Shown piece after piece: positions 16,685-24,069 of a DNA stretch of 64,000 bases. The stretch is taken from positions 248,001 through 312,000 of the forward strand of contig CAYRUO010000001.1 in assembly GCA_964427505.1 (NCBI GenBank). Reading direction: 5' to 3'. Source of the stretch: Thermanaerothrix sp034436175 (lineage in GTDB: Bacteria; Chloroflexota; Anaerolineae; Anaerolineales; Anaerolineaceae). Made by a program: the position numbers and the translations under genes. The notes beneath the pieces were generated by a model, which saw only the letters and a list, made by a program, of their open reading frames with translations, searched no databases and was not told where the DNA came from. The stretch's first letter is position 1; the number at the start of each line of letters is the position of its first letter.

Positions 16685-17851
16685 ATGGACTGGCTGCAAA
16701 AACTTGCCTTGCTTTCTCAAGATGAGGGATTAGAAATTGACGCCGAGCCGCATCCCACGGGTGAAACTTTGCCCGCTTGTCATACGGCACGGTCTACCCC
16801 GACCGCCACGCGTCTTTTAGATAACATTAGTCATGTAACTTTACAGGGTGGGCGGAAAATCCCGGTACTTAAGGTGCTGTTGACCTCGGTATGCGAGTAT
16901 AACTGCGCTTACTGTCCATTTCGTGCCGGGCGCGATTTCCGGCGGGCAACCTTTCAGCCCGAAGAATTGGCGCGGGCATTTCTTCAAATCTACAATGCCG
17001 GCTTGGTTAAGGGGCTGTTTTTGTCCTCAGGGATTGCCGGGGGAGGGATTCGAACCCAGGATCGTTTGATCGCGACCGCGGAAGTATTGCGCAACAAATT
17101 GGGATTTCAAGGCTACTTACATTTAAAACTGATGCCCGGTGCCGAACCAGCGCAGGTGGAACAGGCGGTGGCATTAGCCTCACGCGTTTCGATCAACTTA
17201 GAAATGCCGGGAAACCAATACCTGGGGCAATGGGCGCCGCGCAAATTGCCGCAAAACCGTTTGTTAGAACCGTTGCAATTAGCCCACCAAGCGGCACTTA
17301 AACATCAGAATCACCCTTATCGGCGCTGGATCTCGCTCAGTACCCAGTTTGTGGTCGGAATAGGGGAAACAGATGCCGAGTTACTTCAAACGACGGCTTA
17401 TCTTTATCGCCAGTTAGGGCTCAGCCGCGTATATTACTCAGCCTTTCGCCCGATTGAAGATACTCCGCTGGAAAACCATCCGGCGGAAAACCCTCAGCGT
17501 GCATTACGCCTTTATCAGGCGTCTTTTCTACTGCGCGATTACGGTTTTCGCTTTGATGAACTGCCCTTGAATCCAGATGGCAGGTTGGCGCTTGAGGTGG
17601 ACCCCAAAACGGCTTGGGCACAACGTTACTTGACCCAGCCCCTGGAGGTCAATCGTGCTTCACGGGAGGAACTGCTGCGCATCCCGGGAATCGGGCCAAA
17701 ATCAGCCCAGGCGATTATCCGCGCCCGCCGCATCTCTCGATTGCGCGATTTGCAGCAATTGCGTCAGTTAGGTGTGAATACGGAGCGAGCGGCCCCCTAT
17801 CTTTTACTGGATGGGCGACATCCGGCGCAACAACTGACGTTAGCGTTTTGA
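16685..17851 (+). CDS. Putative DNA modification/repair radical SAM protein with HhH tail
   Basis: About 388 residues. The radical SAM cluster motif CEYNCAYC is at about residues 70-77. The protein fits the family known as radical SAM proteins linked to uracil-DNA glycosylase: long N-terminal region with LTSVCEYNCAYCPFRAGRDFRR, then LSSGIAGGG and HLKLMPGAEPAQVEQA. The C-terminus has a helix-hairpin-helix DNA-binding motif (LLRIPGIGPKSAQAIIRARR, about residues 337-356). In many genomes a uracil-DNA glycosylase-like gene lies beside it; here the neighbour is a YbaK-type deacylase 8 nt downstream. The function of the family is not established. Confidence 0.85.
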   Translation: MDWLQKLALLSQDEGLEIDAEPHPTGETLPACHTARSTPTATRLLDNISHVTLQGGRKIPVLKVLLTSVCEYNCAYCPFRAGRDFRRATFQPEELARAFLQIYNAGLVKGLFLSSGIAGGGIRTQDRLIATAEVLRNKLGFQGYLHLKLMPGAEPAQVEQAVALASRVSINLEMPGNQYLGQWAPRKLPQNRLLEPLQLAHQAALKHQNHPYRRWISLSTQFVVGIGETDAELLQTTAYLYRQLGLSRVYYSAFRPIEDTPLENHPAENPQRALRLYQASFLLRDYGFRFDELPLNPDGRLALEVDPKTAWAQRYLTQPLEVNRASREELLRIPGIGPKSAQAIIRARRISRLRDLQQLRQLGVNTERAAPYLLLDGRHPAQQLTLAF

Positions 17852-17859
17852 GTGAAAAT

Positions 17860-18360
17860 ATGCCCACTGCAGCCGAAGCCTATTTACACGCGCAACGGAT
17901 CCCCTATCGCCTTTTTATTCACCCCCAACCACCTCAGGATTTAGCCCAAGCCGCGGCTGAGCGTGGCCAGCAAATTCATCAGGTGATCCGCACTTTGCTT
18001 TTTCGCACGGCTGAAAATGGCTTTGTGGTTGTGCTTATTCCCGGGGGATATCATGTGCACTGGCCGACCTTACGGCATTATCTGGGACATCGGCGGGTGA
18101 CTTTGGCAAGCGATGAAGAAGTGCTCCGGGTCACCGGATATGCACCGGGTAGTGTATCCCCGTTTGGGCTACCGCCACATCTGCGTGTCTTGGTGGATCC
18201 GGGGGTCTTCGTGCCGGAAGAAGTCTCCCTTGGTTCGGGGCAGTTGGGTAAAGCGCTCATCTTACGGCGGGACGATTTGATCGTGGCCTTGGGTCAATTC
18301 GAATTAGTGGATCTGAAAGCCGTGGAGCATAGCGAAGGTCTCGATAATTCACGCCAATAA
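17860..18360 (+). CDS. YbaK/EbsC-family aminoacyl-tRNA deacylase
   Basis: A 166-residue protein of the YbaK/ProX superfamily, which removes wrongly attached amino acids from tRNA. It starts MPTAAEAYLHAQRIPYRLF, as in the family (an N-terminal helix then the mixed sheet). VIRTLLFRTAENGFVVVLIPGGY carries the conserved segment around the usual catalytic lysine region. GYAPGSVSPFGLP matches the conserved loop that contacts the aminoacyl ester. The length excludes a full ProRS. The start at 17860 lies 8 nt after the preceding stop; the long open stretch upstream overlaps the radical SAM gene and is not coding. Confidence 0.85.
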   Translation: MPTAAEAYLHAQRIPYRLFIHPQPPQDLAQAAAERGQQIHQVIRTLLFRTAENGFVVVLIPGGYHVHWPTLRHYLGHRRVTLASDEEVLRVTGYAPGSVSPFGLPPHLRVLVDPGVFVPEEVSLGSGQLGKALILRRDDLIVALGQFELVDLKAVEHSEGLDNSRQ

Positions 18361-18373
18361 TGATAAATTTTGT

Positions 18374-18379
18374 TATAAT
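18374..18379 (+). promoter_or_regulatory. Candidate -10 box before the rhodanese gene
   Basis: TATAAT ends 7 nt before the ATG at 18387, so a transcript from it would be leaderless. No good -35 is visible at 16-18 nt. Confidence 0.4.
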
Positions 18380-18386
18380 AACCGCT

Positions 18387-18884
18387 ATGAAAACGACCCG
18401 TAAGACCAAGAAGCAACCCCAAACACGAGGTTCGCGGCGTATTGCGCCTTGGGTGTTTATCCTGATCGGCTTAGGATTGATGCTGTATGGGGCGTGGGGG
18501 TTCCTGACGCAGAGTCGATCTCAGCCAACAACGACCGTTGGAAATTCCGCCGGTATTCCCTACCCTGAGGTTGAGCGGATCGCTCTTGAGGACGCCAAGC
18601 GCGCATATGATGAAGGAAGCGCCGTTTTTCTGGACGTGCGGCCGGCCAGTGCTTATGCCGCCAGCCACATTCCGGGTGCGCTCAATATTCCGGTGAATGA
18701 ATTGCCACAGCGGATCAACGAACTTGACCCATCGCGCTTGATTATCACGTACTGTACCTGACCGGCTGAAGAATCGAGCGCCCGTGCGGCGCAGTACCTC
18801 TTAGACCAGGGCTTTCAGAAGGTGAAGCCGATTTTAGGTGGTTTTGCAGCTTGGACTCAGGCAGGTTATCCGGTTGAGCCATAA
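18387..18884 (+). CDS. Membrane-anchored rhodanese with in-frame TGA (candidate selenocysteine)
   Basis: 165 codons before the stop. The N-terminus is basic, then one transmembrane segment (about residues 24-40, WVFILIGLGLMLYGAWGF) places a rhodanese domain outside. The domain is conventional: VFLDVRPASAYAASHIPGALNIP, then the active-site strand IITYCT. A TGA follows (18759-18761, codon 125). After it the same frame continues as PAEESSARAAQYLLDQGF and LGGFAAWTQAGYPVEP to a TAA, a perfect rhodanese C-terminus. Related proteins have a cysteine at the TGA position (YCxCPxE). Rhodaneses transfer sulfur from a persulfide. Alternatives: a nonsense mutation or a sequencing error; with selenocysteine insertion the gene is intact. 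Confidence 0.7.
18766..18804 (+). promoter_or_regulatory. Candidate bacterial SECIS hairpin
   Basis: Downstream of the TGA (18759-18761) the sequence folds GCGCC (18778-18782), loop CGTGC (18783-18787), GGCGC (18788-18792), a perfect 5-bp GC stem. A lower stem CTgAAGA (18766-18772) / TCTTAG (18799-18804) can extend it. The apical loop starts 22 nt after the TGA and has G among its first two bases. The bacterial SECIS model asks for a loop 16-37 nt from the codon and such a G. The hairpin is also coding, so it may be coincidental. Confidence 0.5.
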
Positions 18885-18999
18885 CTTGCCGTGAGCAGGT
18901 TGAGAAACCACCGATAAAAACGGCTCGACGCTGCGTTATAATCAAATCGAGCCTGCGCTGTCGTGTGGGTAAATATTGTATTGGCTAATTGTTTAAAAA

Positions 19000-20583
19000 A
19001 TGAGCCGAAAATTAGCGGTTGATTTTGGTACCTCAAATACCGTACTGGCCTTCTGGGATACTGAAGTCCGGCAGTCACAGGTGTTGCATTTACCGGAGTA
19101 CGGGCGTCAGCAGGAAAGTGAGGGCGGGGTTATTTCCTATATCCCCTCGGTTATTCATTATATCAGCGAGCAGGATTACTGGATCGGTCAGCAAGTATTT
19201 GAGCGCGGTTTATATGCCTCGCCCCGGACGGTGCGCTGGATGAAGCGTTATATCAGCCATCGTTCACCTTTACGTCTGCGGGTTGGCCAGCGCGACATTA
19301 GTCCTGCCGATGCCGGACGCGATTTTCTGCGCACGGTGCTGTTTTTTGCCCTGGAAGAGTTGCATCCTGATGAGGAAGTTGGATTCAGTGTCCCGGTGGA
19401 GGCTTTTGAGCACTACGAAAACTGGCTGTTGGCTCTGGCCGAAGACTTGGGGATTCGCCGCTTTCGCATTATTGATGAGCCCTCGGCGGCGGCGTTGGGG
19501 TATGGATTGAGCCTGCAACCCGGCCAGGTTTATCTGGTGTTTGATTTTGGTGGGGGAAGCCTGGATGTGTCGGTCATCCAACTGGGCGAATCTGCCGATG
19601 CCCACGGGCGCCACTGCCGTGTATTGGGAAAGGCAGGACGTGACCTGGGAGGGGCGCGAATTGACCAATGGCTATTTCAAGAAATTTTGCGCTTCAATAA
19701 TCGAAGCGAGGAAGAACCCGCGGTGCGTGAACACAGCACCCAGTTGCTGGTATACAGTGAGCATATCAAGGAACGGCTTTCGTTTGATAAGGAAGCCTCT
19801 TTAGATGCCCTGTCTTTATCCGATGGCAGTGTACTCTCGTTCCGTATTTTGCGCGAGGATTTTGAACAATTGCTGGATGCGCATGGACTGTTCACCGACA
19901 TTCACCGCACGGTTCAACTTGCCCTAAATCAGGCGCGTGAGCGCGGGTATGACGAAGATCAAATCCAGGCGGTGCTCATGATCGGAGGCAGCAGCCGCAT
20001 CCCAGCGGTGCAGCAATTGCTGCGTCAATGGTTTGGCCGCGAGCGGGTGCTGCTGCACCGGCCCTTAGAAGCCGTGGCGTTAGGAACGGCGGCGTTCATT
20101 GGGGGCGTGGAACTCTTTGATTACATCCAACATGACTATGCTATTCGCTATATTGACCCTCAAAAGGGAAAATATGACTATCGGGTTATTGTGCCCAAAG
20201 GCACGCCCTACCCAACGCCCGAACCCGTGGCACGATTAACCATCAAGGCGGCTTATGAGGGTCAGCAACGGCTCGGGTTGGCCATCTTTGAAATAGGCGA
20301 TTCGCGTCCTCGAATCGAGGGAAGTGTAGAGATCATCTTTGACCCCGGCGGCGCCGTACGTTTGCTCCCGCTCAGCCCTCAAGAGCAGGAAGCACGAACG
20401 CTGTTTTGGATGAATGAAAATAACCCCACGTTTTTGGTGGCCGATCCCCCTGCCAGCCAAGGTGAACCTCGGTTTGAGGTCGAGTTTTTCGTAGATGCCC
20501 AGAAGCGTTTGGTGATTAATGCACGCGATCTTCTTCATCAACACCGGGTTTTAAGTGCGGTGCCGGTGGTGCGTCTTACCTGA
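19000..20583 (+). CDS. Hsp70-family protein (non-canonical)
   Basis: A 527-residue Hsp70 relative. ATPase motifs are intact: LAVDFGTSNTVLAF (phosphate 1, residues 5-18), IIDEPSAAALGYG (about 157-169), LVFDFGGGSLDVSV (phosphate 2, about 179-192) and LMIGGSSRIPAVQQLL (adenosine, about 326-341). After the nucleotide-binding domain about 140 residues remain, beta-rich and unlike the DnaK substrate domain, and there is no helical lid. No dnaJ or grpE lies near. It heads a run with DUF1257, DUF2997, radical SAM and WD40 genes, so it probably serves a specialised client. A TATAAT at 18937-18942 may be its promoter. Confidence 0.88.
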   Translation: MSRKLAVDFGTSNTVLAFWDTEVRQSQVLHLPEYGRQQESEGGVISYIPSVIHYISEQDYWIGQQVFERGLYASPRTVRWMKRYISHRSPLRLRVGQRDISPADAGRDFLRTVLFFALEELHPDEEVGFSVPVEAFEHYENWLLALAEDLGIRRFRIIDEPSAAALGYGLSLQPGQVYLVFDFGGGSLDVSVIQLGESADAHGRHCRVLGKAGRDLGGARIDQWLFQEILRFNNRSEEEPAVREHSTQLLVYSEHIKERLSFDKEASLDALSLSDGSVLSFRILREDFEQLLDAHGLFTDIHRTVQLALNQARERGYDEDQIQAVLMIGGSSRIPAVQQLLRQWFGRERVLLHRPLEAVALGTAAFIGGVELFDYIQHDYAIRYIDPQKGKYDYRVIVPKGTPYPTPEPVARLTIKAAYEGQQRLGLAIFEIGDSRPRIEGSVEIIFDPGGAVRLLPLSPQEQEARTLFWMNENNPTFLVADPPASQGEPRFEVEFFVDAQKRLVINARDLLHQHRVLSAVPVVRLT

Positions 20584-20605
20584 GGGGTTAAATGAGGTTT
20601 TGCCT

Positions 20606-20983
20606 ATGTCTCACATATCGCGTTATAAAACCCATTTTGTTGAGAAACGTTACCTGCTTGCTGCCCTACGCGATTTGGGCTTTGAGCCCGAAGAGGGCGA
20701 CTTAAAAGTCCGCAGTGTGCGGGGTGAAGAGATAGCGGTAGAGATTCGGGTTCAACCGCGCCTAAGTTACCCGATCGGTTTTCGTCAGGTCAAAGGTGTG
20801 TATGAGATAGTGGCGGACTGGTTCGGGGTTATGGGCGTCAAGCCCGAGGATTTCAAGCGTCAACTAGCCCAACGCTATGCCTATCACGCAGCCCGTGATC
20901 AGTTGGAAGCCCAAGGGTTTACCTTGGTGGAAGAATCCAATGAAGCGGGGCAGATCCGGTTACTGCTCCGCCGCGTCGGTTAG
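20606..20983 (+). CDS. DUF1257 (Ycf35-like) protein
   Basis: A 125-residue protein of the DUF1257 family, which includes cyanobacterial and plastid Ycf35. Shared features are MSHISRYKTHFVEKRYLLAAL at the start, the IGFRQ segment, YEIVADWFGV, and the C-terminal RYAYHAARDQLEAQGF with IRLLLRR. The function is unknown. In several phyla it sits beside DUF2997, an AAA ATPase and a radical SAM or ferredoxin gene. The ATG at 20606 was chosen because it gives the family N-terminus. It lies 22 nt after the Hsp70 gene and 13 nt before DUF2997. Confidence 0.85.
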   Translation: MSHISRYKTHFVEKRYLLAALRDLGFEPEEGDLKVRSVRGEEIAVEIRVQPRLSYPIGFRQVKGVYEIVADWFGVMGVKPEDFKRQLAQRYAYHAARDQLEAQGFTLVEESNEAGQIRLLLRRVG

Positions 20984-20996
20984 TGAGGAGATGCAA

Positions 20997-21218
20997 ATGA
21001 AGATCGAAGAGATTGAAGTGACGATTGATGCCCAGGGGCGTGTTTCGGTTCAGGTGCGTGGTGTTAAGGGCAAGGCCTGCCTATCCTTAACCGAAGCCCT
21101 GGAAGAGGCCTTGGGCGGCGAGGTCATTCAACGGGAGATGACGGCTGAGGCACATGAAACGCCTACTTCCGGCGTTCAAGAAGTGGGTCGGGTTGAGGTG
21201 GGTAGCACGAAGAAATGA
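20997..21218 (+). CDS. DUF2997 small protein
   Basis: A 73-residue protein. MKIEEIEVTIDAQGRVSVQV, then VKGKACLSLTEALEEALGG and a short variable tail match DUF2997, a family that almost always accompanies DUF1257. The one conserved cysteine (KGKAC) is present. GAGGAG at 20985-20990 lies 6 nt before the ATG at 20997, so this is preferred over ATG 20991. It overlaps the next start by 4 nt. No catalytic motif; perhaps a binding partner or substrate of the operon. Confidence 0.82.
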   Translation: MKIEEIEVTIDAQGRVSVQVRGVKGKACLSLTEALEEALGGEVIQREMTAEAHETPTSGVQEVGRVEVGSTKK

Positions 21219-21802
21219 ACATGTCTGTTGGGACCCTTCGCGTTCACCACATAGAGCCCTTAAGCCGAGCCAATGGACCGGGGCTGCGAACGGTGATTTG
21301 GTTTCAGGGGTGTACACTGGGATGTCCGGGGTGCTTTAATCCCCAAACGCACCCATTTGAGGGGGGCGAGGTGTGGACGGTGGAGGGGTTGTTGCAAGCG
21401 GTTATGCCGTATGCTGATCAAAGCGAGGGGCTGACCCTGAGCGGTGGCGAGCCTTTGCAACAAGGCGAGGGGCTGGTGGATTTCCTAACACAGGTGCGTC
21501 GCAGAACACCTTGGTCGGTGATATTATTTACGGGTTACACTTGGGAAGAAGTGCAGACCTTGCCGTGGGGGCATGCTGTCCTGAACCAATTGGATGTGGT
21601 GATTGCCGGACGGTATCAGGCCAAACGGCGTTTAGCCCGCGGATTGCTGGGCTCGACAAACAAGACTGTGCACTTTCTTACGTCGCGTTATTCGATGGCA
21701 GATTTGGAGCAGGTGCCCGAATCTGAAGTGATGATTGATATGAACGGCAGGGTGCGCATTTCGGGGATTGACCCAATGCATTGGATGAGGCTACATCTAT
21801 GA
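21215..21802 (+). CDS. NrdG/PflA-like radical SAM protein
   Basis: A 195-residue protein with the radical SAM cluster CTLGCPGC (Cys 33, 37, 40), preceded by NGPGLRTVIWFQG and followed by FNPQTHPF. These match glycyl-radical activases and the 4Fe-4S single-cluster family. LTLSGGEPLQQ (about residue 72) is the SAM-binding GGE motif. No glycyl radical enzyme gene is in the window. It is translationally coupled to DUF2997 (ATGA, 21215-21218) and to the WD40 gene downstream (4-nt overlap), so the operon itself probably supplies its partner. Confidence 0.87.
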   Translation: MNMSVGTLRVHHIEPLSRANGPGLRTVIWFQGCTLGCPGCFNPQTHPFEGGEVWTVEGLLQAVMPYADQSEGLTLSGGEPLQQGEGLVDFLTQVRRRTPWSVILFTGYTWEEVQTLPWGHAVLNQLDVVIAGRYQAKRRLARGLLGSTNKTVHFLTSRYSMADLEQVPESEVMIDMNGRVRISGIDPMHWMRLHL

Positions 21803-24054
21803 CGCTGTGTTGGGAGCATTTGCAACACCTATTGTCCCATCCTTCTGCGTGGATGGAGTCCCCGCCGGAATGGATTGAGCCGCTGGTTTTGCGAGGAGCT
21901 GTTGCCGTCTTGGAAGAGGCGGATAGTCCAGAGGCCGATTTGATATTGGGTGCGGCGGCTCGCGTTTGTCCAATCAAGGAGATGCGTGCGGCTGCACTAC
22001 AAGCCTTAACCAGACGAGCTTCTCAGCAGGGACGCGATTCTAGCCGCACTATGTTGTTTGACCTGGCGGTGAATGCGGCGAACACGGAAGCCGTGGCTGT
22101 CATTCGCAAACACAACCTGACCTGTTCGTGTCCCCGCTTGCAGGCCGTGTTCAGTTTCTTGTATGAGGATTCCGAAGCCTATGGTCAATATGACCCTTTG
22201 GGCCTCCATATCACCGAGGCATATCTGGAGTCCCAGGATGCCGGCTTTCGCTCACGACTTATTGAAGCAGCGCGGCGACAGGGCTGGGAAGAATGGATTG
22301 ACATTGTGCGAGCCCTGGAATCGCCCACCGAAGAAGGCGTGGACGCGTTGATCAACCGATATACGCGCTTTACGCATTCCCGCGAACGGCAGATCCTTTT
22401 ACATTTTCTGGATAAGGCGGCCCAGGCTGGCAGCGAGATTGCTCAAGAGGCATTGTGTACCTTGTTTCTGAAATATGAGGACGGCCAGGTGTTACAAATC
22501 CTGCGCCAACGGGGTTACCTACCGAGAGATGCGGTACAACGAGCCTTGTTCTTTTTCCTTACCCAGCAGTGGGAGCGTTATGAGGCGCTGGATCTCGATC
22601 AGCGCTTGCTGGCCATAGCCTATGAGCAGGCTTCACCTCTGGTGCGGCGGCGTCTGCTTCATCTAAGCCGGTATACCGGACGGGTGGGTTGGTTGAGCAT
22701 CGTCCAGCGGGGGCACGCGGTGCGAGGGGTGCGAGACCTGAGCGATGCCGATTGGCAGACTCTCATGGCTCACCTTGCCGGGGCGGAACGATGGGTTGAG
22801 TTGTGGAAAATTGCTCAGGTGGCACCGCCTTATTGGGGAGTGCAGATTTTACACGTGCTAAAAGAAAAGGGGTGGCAGCCCGAGAGCGGCGAGGAACGTG
22901 AAGCGTTTAACACACTATCAAGCCTGGCCGAAACCTGCCGTCTTAACCCGCCCCAAGTGCAGCGCATAGCCGTCTTTCGTCCCCCGATGGCTACCGAATT
23001 AATGAGTTTTGCAGTTAATCGCGAAGGCACCTGGATGGCGGCAGGGACCACAGATGCCACGCTTTGGATTTGGGACCTGGTGGATTCAAAGTTGCCCCCG
23101 CGCCGTTTGGGCGGAATGCTGGGGCAACCCCGGGTACTGGCCTTCAGCCCCGAAAGTGACTATTTGATCGGCGGGTTCAATGATCATGCCATTCGCATTT
23201 TCCGTATGAGCGATGGGGCATTAGTAAAAACCCTCAGTGGTCATAAGGGGTTGATCCGAGCGCTGGTGGTGCATCCTGCTGGACGCGTGCTGTTTAGCGC
23301 CGGATTTGACGGCACCATTCGGGTATGGCGATTTCCTTTCGGTCCGCAACTGCGTTTGATGACAACCCCGGATGGGGAAGAATTGTTCGGCTTGGGCATC
23401 AGCGAAGATGGTGAAAGGTTGATCAGTGCCGGTTCAGCGGGGGTGATTCGGGTGTGGCGATGGATGGACGGCGCCCTGGTGGCCGAACTCCCAGATCAGG
23501 GCGAGACCTTGCTGGCTCTGGCGGTTAGTTCGGGACAGTTGGGGGCTTCGTATAGCCGTGACGGTTGGTTGCGTGCCTGGAACATCGTGAACGGGCGGCG
23601 GTTGTGGGAAGTGACGTGTGAGGGGATGCGCTTAAGCCACTTGTATTTTCACCCTGAAGAACAGTTATTATTTAGCACCGATCTTGAAGGTGCTATATCG
23701 GCTTGGAATATTTTCAGTGGTAAAGTGATCTCGCGCTTAACGGATCCGGCCTCGGCGGGTGTAGGGCTGTGGATCCACCCTCAAGGACATCGCCTGTTTA
23801 GCGCTCATGCTTCCGGGGATATTAATCTCTGGGATCTGGAAACGCTTTTATTAGCCCGTTCGGTGCCTCGTTTTCCGGCGGCCTTACAGATTCCATATCT
23901 GGAACAGCGATGGCTAAAAGCCGCGTCCGAAGCGCCGAGTCTTAAGGCCTGGTTGCGTTACTTGCTCGAACTCTATCGTTGGCTCGCGCGTTTTGATGTG
24001 GAGGTAACCGAGCCGGTGGTGCTTGAGGTGGGGGAGTTTGATATTCAACTTTGA
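21799..24054 (+). CDS. HEAT-like/WD40 repeat protein
   Basis: About 751 residues in two halves. The first ~390 residues look all-helical with repeat-like pairs, possibly HEAT or TPR-like, with little clear identity. The second half holds about seven WD40 repeats ending in WIWDL, IRIFRM, IRVWRF, IRVWRW, LRAWNI, ISAWNI and INLWDL, enough for one seven-bladed propeller. A short helical tail follows. Such proteins act as scaffolds. The ATG at 21799 overlaps the radical SAM stop by 4 nt (ATGA). It closes the five-gene run beginning with Hsp70, so it may hold the complex together or recognise its client. Confidence 0.82.
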   Translation: MTLCWEHLQHLLSHPSAWMESPPEWIEPLVLRGAVAVLEEADSPEADLILGAAARVCPIKEMRAAALQALTRRASQQGRDSSRTMLFDLAVNAANTEAVAVIRKHNLTCSCPRLQAVFSFLYEDSEAYGQYDPLGLHITEAYLESQDAGFRSRLIEAARRQGWEEWIDIVRALESPTEEGVDALINRYTRFTHSRERQILLHFLDKAAQAGSEIAQEALCTLFLKYEDGQVLQILRQRGYLPRDAVQRALFFFLTQQWERYEALDLDQRLLAIAYEQASPLVRRRLLHLSRYTGRVGWLSIVQRGHAVRGVRDLSDADWQTLMAHLAGAERWVELWKIAQVAPPYWGVQILHVLKEKGWQPESGEEREAFNTLSSLAETCRLNPPQVQRIAVFRPPMATELMSFAVNREGTWMAAGTTDATLWIWDLVDSKLPPRRLGGMLGQPRVLAFSPESDYLIGGFNDHAIRIFRMSDGALVKTLSGHKGLIRALVVHPAGRVLFSAGFDGTIRVWRFPFGPQLRLMTTPDGEELFGLGISEDGERLISAGSAGVIRVWRWMDGALVAELPDQGETLLALAVSSGQLGASYSRDGWLRAWNIVNGRRLWEVTCEGMRLSHLYFHPEEQLLFSTDLEGAISAWNIFSGKVISRLTDPASAGVGLWIHPQGHRLFSAHASGDINLWDLETLLLARSVPRFPAALQIPYLEQRWLKAASEAPSLKAWLRYLLELYRWLARFDVEVTEPVVLEVGEFDIQL

Positions 24055-24069
24055 TCCAAAGGGCTTGGT

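Noticed and set aside
17614..17859. N-terminal extension of the YbaK-like protein
   Set aside because: It overlaps the end of the radical SAM gene in another frame, has proline- and glycine-rich shadow-like sequence and no family similarity.
18360..18761. A complete 133-residue protein ending at the TGA
   Set aside because: The frame continues downstream with clear rhodanese sequence, and a protein stopping at YCT would lack the second half of the domain.
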